A stretch of 64,000 bases of DNA from Staphylococcus debuckii. Lineage in GTDB: Bacteria; Bacillota; Bacilli; Staphylococcales; Staphylococcaceae. The stretch lies in contig NZ_CP033460.1 of assembly GCF_003718735.1 (NCBI RefSeq), positions 124,001 to 188,000 of the forward strand, written 5' to 3'. This document shows positions 56,865 through 64,000 of this stretch, one piece after another (the first letter of the stretch is position 1; every line of letters begins with the position of its first letter). The notes below the pieces were generated by a model. That model was not told the origin of the DNA and searched no databases. It saw nothing but the letters and a program-made list of their open reading frames with translations. The position numbers were made by a program, and so were the translations under genes.

Positions 56865-57518
56865 TTATTGGTTTTGTTGTTCTTCGTTTTGTTGATTTTC
56901 TTGTTCTTTATAAGTAACTAATTCTTTATATCCTTTAATATCAGACAGCTTTTTATTTTCATATATCTTTTTAAAGTTATCAATTTCTGGATTTTTCCAA
57001 GTTTTCCCGTCAAAATCTTCATATTCTAAAACGATAGGCTTAAAGATTGCAATAGACGTTTCATTATCTAATTCATATCCTGTAGTATAAATATCTGTTG
57101 ACTTAGCCGCCATATTACCATCTTGAACAAGTACTTTTCTTAAATATGCAGGATGAAAGTCTAAGTGTCCTTTCACTTTAACTGGTAAACCATTTTTATC
57201 CCAAGCTACATATCCCATCATGATATTCTTTATATCTTTATCACTATTATTCTTTAAATCTGCTGTTATAGCATCTGGATATAAACTTTTCAATCTTTCA
57301 TCTTTTACCACATAAGCACTATTGACAATTTTTACTGGTTGTTTGTTTAATTCTTCTTCTAATTCTGAAGCAGATTTTGTATTGATTTTTAATAAGCTTC
57401 TGTCCTTTGCGTTTGAATCTGATTGTGGTCCGAACGTTTTGAAAATAAATAAAGAAGTTAAAAAAATTACTATTATTCCCAACCCGATTAATAATGACAC
57501 TTTAGTTTTTTTCTTCAT
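56865..57518 (-). CDS. DUF5780-like membrane-anchored protein
   Basis: The 217-residue protein has one N-terminal membrane helix (VSLLIGLGIIVIFLTSLFIF) and an extracellular beta-rich domain: VNSAYVVKDERLKSLYPDAI, NNSDKDIKNIMMGYVAWDKN and KPIVLEYEDFDGKTWKNPEI, which I associate with DUF5780 of Firmicute surface proteins. A Gln/Glu/Asn tail ends it. Function unknown. AGAGGAG lies shortly before ATG. Confidence 0.7.
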   Translation of the reverse strand: MKKKTKVSLLIGLGIIVIFLTSLFIFKTFGPQSDSNAKDRSLLKINTKSASELEEELNKQPVKIVNSAYVVKDERLKSLYPDAITADLKNNSDKDIKNIMMGYVAWDKNGLPVKVKGHLDFHPAYLRKVLVQDGNMAAKSTDIYTTGYELDNETSIAIFKPIVLEYEDFDGKTWKNPEIDNFKKIYENKKLSDIKGYKELVTYKEQENQQNEEQQNQ

Positions 57519-57540
57519 TTACGCTCCTCTTTCTAAGTTG

Positions 57541-57958
57541 TATTATTAGATATATGGATAAGTTGTAAAGTAAACATGCCATCAGACTGCGCTTTACCCT
57601 CGCCATTTTCAATATTCTTATTATATATTAATTTTTGGTTTTTAACAGCATTATTTCAAACAAAAAATACTTATCCCCAACTTTGCCAAAGGAAAGCATT
57701 ATTTCAACTATAACTTTATTTATTATTTACGCATGAAATCTCGAGTGAGAGTGTAACGAGACTGTTTAAATTTATAATAAAAAGAGTTTAATTAGACTCC
57801 CTTCAGTCTAGTTAAACTCTTTTTTTCGTATATGAGTATTATTACTCTCTTTTCGACCTCTATTATTTGTAATATTTATTTCAGGTGTTACCGTTTATTA
57901 TATAAAAATAAGAAATAGCTTGATTATATTTCTTTTAACTATAATAGGAGGTATTTTG
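57541..57958. other. Gene-free stretch with an orphan terminator
   Basis: No ORF with a ribosome site. It holds a perfect-T terminator at 57780-57826 and the promoter region of the 57959 gene. A CTCGAG...CGAG stem lies near 57748-57770. Confidence 0.4.
57780..57826. terminator. Orphan bidirectional terminator
   Basis: AAAAGAGTTTAATTAGACT / AGTCTAGTTAAACTCTTTT, 18 of 19 pairs plus T runs on both strands. On the plus strand no gene ends here; a short untranslated transcript may. Confidence 0.8.
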
Positions 57959-58669
57959 ATGACTCGACCAAAAATAATTTTGCATATGTCTGAATCAATT
58001 AACGGTAATATCACAGGGCCTTATAATAAAGCTGCCGGAGCAAACTTAGGAAAAGCATATGAATACGCAGATGAAAAAATAAATTCAAATGCAATGATAT
58101 TAGGACGTAAAACTATCGAAGAAAACTTTACAAGTAAAGAAATGCCAAGCTTACCTGAAAATCCTAAATCTTATTCAAGAAATGAGGATTTTGTCGCAAA
58201 TACAGAGTTAGACCATTTTGTCATTTCTATTGACCCCTCTGGTAAAGCTGCTTGGGAACAAAACTATATAGAATACCGTGATCGACCTAAAATGCACGTT
58301 ATTGAAGTACTTTCAGAAAAGGTATCTGATGCCTACCTTGAACATTTAAGAAACCTCGATATTTCTTATGTTTTTGGTGGCCCAGATAAAAAATTAGATT
58401 TAAAATCTGTTGTCTCTAAATTAAATCAATTATTCAACTTAGATAAACTTACCTTATCAGGCGGTGGTGGAGTGAACTGGTCTTTCTTTGAACAAGGACT
58501 AGTTGATGAAATTAGTGTCATCATCGCTCCTGTAGTGGATGATCATTTTAACCGTCCACATTTATTTGATAATCATGAAAAAGATAAAAGTGATGTTATC
58601 CAAAATTATAAAATCGACCACGTTGAACAATTGGATGGCAATATCGTATGGTTGTACTATAAACTTTAA
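57959..58669 (+). CDS. RibD C-terminal / dihydrofolate-reductase-like protein
   Basis: The 236-residue protein fits the RibD C-terminal family: a start like KIILHMSESINGNITGP, NAMILGRKTIEENF, LDISYVFGGPDKKLDLKSVV, LTLSGGGGVNWSFFEQGLVD and the closing DEISVIIAPVVDDH. Members use NADPH to reduce pterin, deazaflavin or other carbonyls; here there is no riboflavin gene nearby, so it is probably a stand-alone oxidoreductase. ATG at 57959 follows GGAGG by 7 bases. Confidence 0.85.
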   Translation: MTRPKIILHMSESINGNITGPYNKAAGANLGKAYEYADEKINSNAMILGRKTIEENFTSKEMPSLPENPKSYSRNEDFVANTELDHFVISIDPSGKAAWEQNYIEYRDRPKMHVIEVLSEKVSDAYLEHLRNLDISYVFGGPDKKLDLKSVVSKLNQLFNLDKLTLSGGGGVNWSFFEQGLVDEISVIIAPVVDDHFNRPHLFDNHEKDKSDVIQNYKIDHVEQLDGNIVWLYYKL

Positions 58670-58680
58670 AATGATATAAA

Positions 58681-58722
58681 AAACGGAAAGGTTCTTAGAT
58701 TAATCTAAGAACCTTTCCGTTT
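58681..58722. terminator. Perfect 42-nt palindromic bidirectional terminator
   Basis: AAACGGAAAGGTTCTTAGATT is followed at once by its exact complement, between the convergent RibD-like and ychF genes, with A/T runs on both sides. Confidence 0.92.
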
Positions 58723-58737
58723 ATTTATTAGCTTTAT

Positions 58738-59835
58738 TTACACGTTAAATCTGAAGTGTACAACGTCGCCGTCTTGCATGATATAGTCTTTACCTTCTAA
58801 ACGCATTTTTCCCGCTTCTTTCGCACCATGTTCCCCATCATTTTCTACATAGTCTTCAAAGCTTGTCACTTCTGCACGAATAAATCCACGTTCGAAGTCT
58901 GTATGAATAATTCCCGCACATTGTGGCGCTGTCATGCCTTTACGGAATGTCCAAGCACGCACCTCTTGAACACCTGCAGTAAAGTAGGTTGCAAGGCCCA
59001 ACAAGTCGTAAGTGCTGCGGATTAAGCGATCCAGACCAGGCTCAGTGATACCTAAGTCTTCTAAGAACATTTCTTTATCTTCTTCATCCAACGTTGCAAT
59101 TTCTTCTTCGATTTTCGCACTGATAACAATTACTTCAGAACCTTCTTTATCAGCGTATTCTTTAATCGTTTGTACCTTTTCATTATCCGCTTCATTAATT
59201 TCATCTTCACCTACGTTAGCGATATAAATCATAGGTTTAGAAGTTAATAACTGCGCTTGTTTGACATATTTAGTGTCTTCTTCATTGAATTCAAGACTGC
59301 GGACAGGGTCCCCGGCCTCTAAAGCTTCTTTAATACGTTCTAAAATACGTACTTCATTAACCGCATCTTTATCTTTTTGACGCGCCATTTTTTCTAAACG
59401 TGGCAAACGTTTATCCACTGATTCTAAATCAGCCAATACAAGTTCCATGTTGATAACTTCAATATCATCTAATGGGTCGACACGTCCAGAAACGTGCGTC
59501 ACATTTTCATCATCAAAGGCACGTACGACTTGGCAAATCGCATCTACTTCACGGATATGTGATAAGAATTTGTTTCCAAGGCCTTCACCTTTTGACGCAC
59601 CTTTTACAATTCCAGCAATATCTGTAAATTCGAAAGTAGTCGGAATGATTTTTTTAGGATTCACAATATCAGAGAGTGCTTTCAAACGAGAATCCGGTAC
59701 TTCTACAATTCCGACGTTAGGATCGATAGTAGCAAAAGGATAGTTTGCCGCAAGCGCACCTGCTTTTGTAATTGCGTTAAATAGTGTAGACTTTCCGACG
59801 TTCGGCAAGCCCACGATACCAGCTGTTAAAGCCAT
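58738..59835 (-). CDS. ychF: Redox-regulated ATPase/GTPase YchF
   Basis: The 365-residue Obg-related P-loop protein binds ribosomes and hydrolyses ATP in preference to GTP. It has VGLPNVGKSTLFNAIT, the switch DIAGIVKGASKGEGLG, the altered G4 NVGED-type region, and the C-terminal TGS-like part ending MRLEGKDYIMQDGDVVHFRF. Near-universal length. Its ATG overlaps the DUF951 stop by one base (TAATG), so the two are coupled. Confidence 0.97.
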   Translation of the reverse strand: MALTAGIVGLPNVGKSTLFNAITKAGALAANYPFATIDPNVGIVEVPDSRLKALSDIVNPKKIIPTTFEFTDIAGIVKGASKGEGLGNKFLSHIREVDAICQVVRAFDDENVTHVSGRVDPLDDIEVINMELVLADLESVDKRLPRLEKMARQKDKDAVNEVRILERIKEALEAGDPVRSLEFNEEDTKYVKQAQLLTSKPMIYIANVGEDEINEADNEKVQTIKEYADKEGSEVIVISAKIEEEIATLDEEDKEMFLEDLGITEPGLDRLIRSTYDLLGLATYFTAGVQEVRAWTFRKGMTAPQCAGIIHTDFERGFIRAEVTSFEDYVENDGEHGAKEAGKMRLEGKDYIMQDGDVVHFRFNV

Positions 59836-60047
59836 TATTCATTCTCCTTCTCATTTGTATCATTGGATACAAGTACTTTTTTTAATTTTTTGTTGAACTC
59901 TGTACGAGGCATCATAATGCTTCGATGGCACTTCTCGCATTTGATTCTAATATCAGCACCCATGCGTATAATTTTAAAGCGATTTGCACCGCAAGCATGC
60001 GCTTTTTTCATTTCTACAATATCATTGAGACCATACTGTGCTGCCAT
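59835..60047 (-). CDS. DUF951 family protein
   Basis: The 70-residue protein shows NDIVEMKKAHACGANRFKII and CEKCHRSIMMPRTEFNKKL; the Cys-containing CxxC and nearby Cys suggest zinc or nucleic acid binding. It is the usual partner of ychF and mscS in Firmicutes (YyzM in Bacillus). Function unknown. Ends at the ychF start codon. Confidence 0.92.
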   Translation of the reverse strand: MAAQYGLNDIVEMKKAHACGANRFKIIRMGADIRIKCEKCHRSIMMPRTEFNKKLKKVLVSNDTNEKENE

Positions 60048-60065
60048 TTACACAATCCTCCATCA

Positions 60066-60965
60066 TTATGAATTGTCACTTTGCCCGAATTGACCGTTAT
60101 ATTGCATCATAACTGGTGTAGGAGATTTGATTCCTTCTTTATTCAAGAAGTTTGCAATCTCTTTACGCAAAATACGTGAACCTGGCACTGCATTATTCGG
60201 TGTTGTTTCAGCCGCAACTTTAAGAATATAAGCATTTCCTGTCAAATCCTCAATTCCTAGAATTTCAGGCTTCGACACAAAAATATAATAACTTGAATGT
60301 AAAGTAGCTAAGAAATCATTTAATTTCTGTTCAACTTTATCCACATCTTCATCCATTGCAATCGGTACTTCAACTAAGGCTTTTGCGTTTGAGACTGAAA
60401 AGTTGGTAATCTCAGACATCACACTATTCGGCAAAACTGTAAGCTCGCCAGTATAAGCATGAATGCGTGTCGAACGCAGACCAATAGACTGAACTGTTCC
60501 CTCTGTAATCGGAGTTCCGTTCATATTGATTTTAACATAATCTCCAACATCAAATTGATTTTCGAAGATAATAAAGAATCCTGTAATAATATCTTTAACA
60601 ATCGTCTGCGCACCAAAGCCGATTGCCAGACCGACAACTCCAGCTCCAGCTAAGAGACCCGAGACACTAATACCGAATTTACCTAAGATTGTAGTCAATA
60701 CGATAAACCAGACCACATAACGTACAACATTTTTGACCAAAGCAGTCAGTGTAATCGAACGCTTTCTGCCATGACTCGTACGGTTTTGCAATTTAAAAAA
60801 TTGTTCAATTGATTTATTCAAGACTTTAATAACAATGATTGCGACAATAATATAAATCAGGATCATGATGAGCCTATTTAAGATTTCTGCATAGGTTTCA
60901 GACTTCGTAAAAGGTTCAATCAATGAATTGAAGACCCCATTTAAAGTATTCCAAAACGTGTTCAA
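60066..60965 (-). CDS. Small-conductance mechanosensitive channel (MscS family)
   Basis: The 299-residue channel opens under membrane tension to release solutes in hypo-osmotic shock. It has three N-terminal helices, the Gly/Ala-rich pore helix VSGLLAGAGVVGLAIGFGAQ, FENQFDVGDYVKI in the beta domain and RSTRIHAYTGELTVLPNS in the vestibule. TTG start at 60965 with GGAGG upstream. Lies between parB and DUF951 in the same direction. Confidence 0.93.
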   Translation of the reverse strand: MNTFWNTLNGVFNSLIEPFTKSETYAEILNRLIMILIYIIVAIIVIKVLNKSIEQFFKLQNRTSHGRKRSITLTALVKNVVRYVVWFIVLTTILGKFGISVSGLLAGAGVVGLAIGFGAQTIVKDIITGFFIIFENQFDVGDYVKINMNGTPITEGTVQSIGLRSTRIHAYTGELTVLPNSVMSEITNFSVSNAKALVEVPIAMDEDVDKVEQKLNDFLATLHSSYYIFVSKPEILGIEDLTGNAYILKVAAETTPNNAVPGSRILRKEIANFLNKEGIKSPTPVMMQYNGQFGQSDNS

Positions 60966-61054
60966 GCCGTTTTCCTCCAGTCTTACTGCAAGATGTTTTT
61001 AATATCCTATTTTTACATCAAATATATATTTTACCATGAATTGCGCTCAATTTC

Positions 61055-61870
61055 TTACGATTCGCTATTGAAAGCTTCTATTAAGCGTAAGAATTCTTCT
61101 TCAGACGTAAATTCAAATGTAATCTGTCCTTTATTGCGTTTTGTCGTAATAGCGACATTGGTTCCATAACGCTCTTTCAAGCGCCGTTCTTCTCTTTGAA
61201 TCAGGCGCGGCTTTTTAGGAGACGGCTCCTCTTTAGACGGTTTCTTTTCCTCAGAAGTCAATTCACTGACATACTTCTCCAAATAGCGCACACTCCATGC
61301 TTCGCGAATAGCTTGTTTCGCGGTGCGTTTCATCGTCGGCTCATCTTTCAGCACCAATAAAGTCCGGCCATGCGCACCAGACAGTTTGCCCGCTTTAATG
61401 TATCCGGTAATCGCCGGCGGTAAATTCAATAAGCGCAGCATGTTCGCAATGTAAGGCCGCGATTTTCCTAATCTAGTCGCCACTTCCTTTTGCGTCAGCT
61501 TCAAATCATCCATGAGTTTACGGTAACTTTCCGCTTCCTCCACCGCATTCAAATCTTCACGCTGCAAATTCTCGATAATCGCAAGCTCCATCATCTCCGC
61601 TTCCGTCATGTCCTTCACAATCGCCGGAATATGCGTCTTCCCAGCCTTTTGAGAAGCACGAAAACGCCGCTCGCCCACTACGATGTGATAACCACGTACT
61701 GTTTTCCGCAGAATAATCGGCTGCAAGACCCCATGCTCACTAATAGACGCAGCCAAATCCTCTAATTTAGCGGCTTCAAAATGCTTACGTGGCTGATACG
61801 GATTAGGGCGAATCTGATCTAAACTTACCTCTTCAACTTGTGCTTGCGAATCATGCATTTCCTCAGACAC
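61055..61870 (-). CDS. parB: ParB/Spo0J chromosome-partitioning protein
   Basis: The 271-residue CTP-dependent clamp loads at parS sites near the origin and recruits SMC. The N-terminal domain has LDQIRPNPYQPRKHF and the CTP motif GERRFRASQ; the central HTH is LTQKEVATRLGKSRPYIANM; the C-terminal part dimerises. GTG at 61870 fits AGGTGG 8 bases upstream better than the GTG at 61882 inside that site. I found no parS sequence (TGTTNCACGTGAAACA) in this window. No parA accompanies it. Confidence 0.95.
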   Translation of the reverse strand: MSEEMHDSQAQVEEVSLDQIRPNPYQPRKHFEAAKLEDLAASISEHGVLQPIILRKTVRGYHIVVGERRFRASQKAGKTHIPAIVKDMTEAEMMELAIIENLQREDLNAVEEAESYRKLMDDLKLTQKEVATRLGKSRPYIANMLRLLNLPPAITGYIKAGKLSGAHGRTLLVLKDEPTMKRTAKQAIREAWSVRYLEKYVSELTSEEKKPSKEEPSPKKPRLIQREERRLKERYGTNVAITTKRNKGQITFEFTSEEEFLRLIEAFNSES

Positions 61871-62085
61871 ATCGCAGCCCACCTTTCACATTGATACTCC
61901 TCTCTTATTGTATGAAAAATACCGTTCGCAATAAAGCAATTTTTCTTTTTCACTTGGAAAAGAAAGCTCTGGAGAGAAGAATCAAAATAAAAAATTCAAA
62001 AAATTTTGATTCCTTCAATCCCTTGAAGCTGTAAGGATTGAATCGTGTTGTAAAATTTCTTTAACAAATAATTCTGAAAATTCTG

Positions 62086-62115
62086 TTGACAAAGCTATAC
62101 AGAGCAATATACAAT
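62086..62115 (+). promoter_or_regulatory. Promoter of the met operon
   Basis: TTGACA (62086-62091), 18-base spacer, TACAAT (62110-62115). Confidence 0.85.
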
Positions 62116-62122
62116 GTGGTCA

Positions 62123-62545
62123 TCAACAAAAAACAAAACATTTTACACAAAGAAAGATAATTGAATATCGTTCTTAAACACGATAATAAGGAAAGTAGAA
62201 CTTACACTGCTGGCACAGAGAGCCTCCAATTGCTGAAAGGAGGCGCAGAAAGAAAGTTTGAAAATGGCCTTGGAGTGGTGATGTCGATATGAGGCATCAA
62301 CGGGGGCGCCCGTTACAGCGCTACAGTATTAACATTTTTGCACAATGGCGTACTGGATAACGAAACGTTATTTTTTAATAGCGGGCCTTCATTCAGTATC
62401 AGAGCCATCAACAGATTTAGCGTACTGGAAGAGGTTGCTTTAGCAATAAAGCAGCGAATTAAGGTGGTACCGCGAAGCTCAAGCTTTCGTCCTTTACATC
62501 CGATTTTGTTCGGGTTTAAAGGACGGAAGCTTTTTTTCGTGGTCA
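62123..62545 (+). promoter_or_regulatory. T-box leader, tRNA-Met
   Basis: About 420 bases. The T-box core AAGGTGGTACCGCG is at 62461-62474. The terminator is the long stem AAGCTTTCGTCCTTTA / TAAAGGACGGAAGCTT with seven T (62482-62540). A Stem-I region holds GAAAATGGCC with ATG (62264-62266) as likely specifier. Uncharged tRNA-Met should allow read-through into metI. Confidence 0.95.
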
Positions 62546-62614
62546 GCTTTCCTCCTTAGTTCCAGAACTTCCGCAGCCAAAAGCAATCTCAATAACTAAA
62601 GGAGTGTTTATTCT

Positions 62615-63787
62615 ATGTCACTATCATCAGAAACAAATTTAATCAAGCATCACCAATTCCCGCATATCTTAGCAGCCAATCCGCCATTATACGATTCATC
62701 AACTTTTCCGACAGAATTAATCGGTTCAGAAGTTGCTTATGACTACGCCAGATCAGGTCATCCGAATCGTGAAGTATTAGAAGAAAAAATTGCAGCGCTT
62801 GAAGGTGCAGATTACGGCATCGCCTACAATTCCGGCATCGGCGCAATTTCAGCAGTTTTCTTTTTACTAGAAAGCGGAGACCATCTCATTATACCGAATG
62901 ACGTTTATGGCGGAACTTATCGCTTATGTACACAGTTCTTACCAGGGTTGAACATCGAAGTAACTACAGTCGATACTACTAATCCTGCAGAAGTAGAGAA
63001 AGCGATTAAAGATAATACGAAACTAATTCATATTGAAACACCATCTAATCCATTATTTAAAGTGACAGACATCCAAGCGATTGCAGATGTAGCGAAAGCG
63101 CACAACTTGCTGCTTTCAGTAGACAACACTTTCTTAACACCTTTATCACAGAAACCTTTAGAATTAGGCGCTGATATTGTCAGTCACAGTGCTACTAAAT
63201 TCTTAAGTGGCCACAGCGATCTAATCGCAGGCATCGTGGTAACGAACAATGCGGAAGTCGCAGAACAATTAAGATTTATCCAAAATACGTTAGGCAGCGG
63301 TTTATCAGCACAAGATAGCTGGACGCTGACAAAACACCTTAAAACATTGCATGTACGTTGGAATCAATCCGTACACAATACACAAAAAATTGTTGAATTC
63401 TTAAAATCTCGTCCGGAAATTACCGAAGTTTATTACCCAGGAAATGATGAAATCAATCAAAAGCAAGCTGAAAATGGCGGTGCAGTTTTAAGTTTCCGCT
63501 TAAGCGATCCTGAAAAAGTGCCCGAATTCGCAAAGGCTCTGAAAATACCTCAAATTGCAGTCAGCTTAGGCGGTATTCAAACAATTGTTTCTCATCCAGC
63601 TACAATGTCTCACGCTTCAGTTCCTGAAGATGTACGCAATGAACGCGGCATTACCTTCGACTTACTGAGATTAAGTGTTGGATTAGAAGACCCTGACGAA
63701 TTGATTGCAGATTTTGAAGCAGCATTGGAGGAAGCATACTATGAACCGATTTCTACAAACTTTGAAAGAGAACGTCTTAGTAGCTGA
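62615..63787 (+). CDS. metI: Cystathionine gamma-synthase / O-acetylhomoserine thiolyase
   Basis: The 390-residue PLP enzyme couples an activated homoserine with cysteine (or sulfide). The PLP lysine is K195 in SHSATKFLSGHSD; YDYARSGHPNRE, ETPSNPLFKVTDI and the C-terminal SLGGIQTIVSHPATMSH are family signatures. AAGGAG precedes ATG. First gene of the T-box met operon; its last 47 bases overlap the next gene, so the two are tightly coupled. Confidence 0.95.
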   Translation: MSLSSETNLIKHHQFPHILAANPPLYDSSTFPTELIGSEVAYDYARSGHPNREVLEEKIAALEGADYGIAYNSGIGAISAVFFLLESGDHLIIPNDVYGGTYRLCTQFLPGLNIEVTTVDTTNPAEVEKAIKDNTKLIHIETPSNPLFKVTDIQAIADVAKAHNLLLSVDNTFLTPLSQKPLELGADIVSHSATKFLSGHSDLIAGIVVTNNAEVAEQLRFIQNTLGSGLSAQDSWTLTKHLKTLHVRWNQSVHNTQKIVEFLKSRPEITEVYYPGNDEINQKQAENGGAVLSFRLSDPEKVPEFAKALKIPQIAVSLGGIQTIVSHPATMSHASVPEDVRNERGITFDLLRLSVGLEDPDELIADFEAALEEAYYEPISTNFERERLSS

Positions 63788-64000
63788 CGGTGCAATAGGA
63801 ACGATTCTTTACTCCGAAGGGATCGATACTTGTCCCGAAGCTTATAACCTGACACACCCGCATAAAATTGAACGGATTCATCGTTCTTACATTCAAGCAG
63901 GCGCAGATGTCATCCAAACCAATACGTATGGCGCTAATTTTGAGAAGCTCCAAACATTCGGCTTGGAACATCGCGTGAAAGATATCACTCGTGCTGGCGT
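63741..64000 (+). CDS. Homocysteine S-methyltransferase / methylenetetrahydrofolate reductase, N-terminal part
   Basis: Runs off the right edge. The visible 86 codons read MNRFLQTLKENVLVADGAIG and then ILYSEGIDTCPEAYNLTHP, IHRSYIQAGADVIQTNTYGA, typical of the homocysteine-methyltransferase N-terminal domain of YitJ/MetF bifunctional proteins found in staphylococcal met operons. The C-terminal MetF half is expected but not seen. GGAGG lies 9 bases before ATG. It overlaps metI, leaving no room for metC, which I recall as the second gene in S. aureus. Confidence 0.88.
   Translation, partial: MNRFLQTLKENVLVADGAIGTILYSEGIDTCPEAYNLTHPHKIERIHRSYIQAGADVIQTNTYGANFEKLQTFGLEHRVKDITRAG

Noticed and set aside
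61871..62085. parS site near parB
   Set aside because: No match to TGTTNCACGTGAAACA was found in this gap or elsewhere in the window by eye.
62338..62559. 73-codon ORF upstream of metI
   Set aside because: It covers the T-box core and terminator of the leader; no ribosome site.

Overview
The window is chromosomal DNA of a low-GC Firmicute, almost certainly a coagulase-negative Staphylococcus. GuaA, GuaB, AhpC/AhpF, ArgF, Ssb, RpsF, RpsR and YchF all read as staphylococcal versions. The order ParB - MscS - DUF951 - YchF - rpsF/ssb/rpsR - tcyP/nfrA - ahpCF - xpt/pbuX/guaB/guaA is, as I recall it, the staphylococcal layout on the origin side of the chromosome. A complete sulfate-assimilation cluster, which S. 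aureus lacks to my knowledge, points to the S. carnosus/S. simulans group; this species guess is inference. I saw no rRNA, tRNA, CRISPR array, prophage or intact insertion sequence.

Layout. 0-9 kb: the start of a sodium symporter, an IcaR-like TetR regulator, an esterase, a DJ-1/Hsp31 protein, an overlapping operon of a shortened HTH regulator with two lipoproteins and a zinc-ribbon/DUF805 membrane protein, and a PadR-HAAS-DUF4097 envelope module. 9-13 kb: a Met T-box MetE-like gene, two tandem DUF5067 lipoproteins, and a 59-residue methionine-rich protein behind a SAM-I riboswitch. 13-23 kb: acetoin reductase, then cysH-cysJ-cysI-sumT-(TSUP transporter)-sat-cysC. 23-27 kb: a glycosyltransferase with DUF5776 repeats, a secreted helical protein, a NUDIX hydrolase and a PTS IIC-like transporter with no conventional start codon.

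27-33 kb: the xpt-pbuX-guaB-guaA purine salvage/GMP operon under a guanine riboswitch whose leader is unusually long. 33-45 kb: a sigma-B stress gene, an HTH/coiled-coil protein with an amphipathic C-terminus, the cystine transporter TcyP, NfrA, a hydratase, PerR-boxed ahpCF, a PAP2 phosphatase, a lipoprotein, an M20 peptidase and a histidine phosphatase. 45-48 kb: poorly known accessory DNA holding a phenol-soluble-modulin-like peptide gene (missed by length-limited ORF calling), a candidate sRNA and four 41-bp tandem repeats.

48-64 kb: rpsF-ssb-rpsR, a membrane-anchored thermonuclease, a PemI/PemK toxin-antitoxin pair, argF with a CcpA site on its promoter, a 1.4-kresidue M60-metallopeptidase LPXTG surface protein, a DUF5780 protein, a RibD-type reductase, ychF, DUF951, mscS and parB, then a second Met T-box driving metI and a homocysteine methyltransferase/MetF gene cut by the window end.

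The recurring theme is sulfur and methionine economy. Sulfate reduction, cystine uptake, two Met T-boxes and one SAM riboswitch sit within 63 kb. They would let the cell make or import cysteine and feed it into methionine, with tRNA-Met and SAM as the sensed signals. The most novel leads are the SAM-riboswitch microprotein, the PSM-like peptide, the 41-bp repeat array, the split guanine riboswitch and the M60 surface protein.
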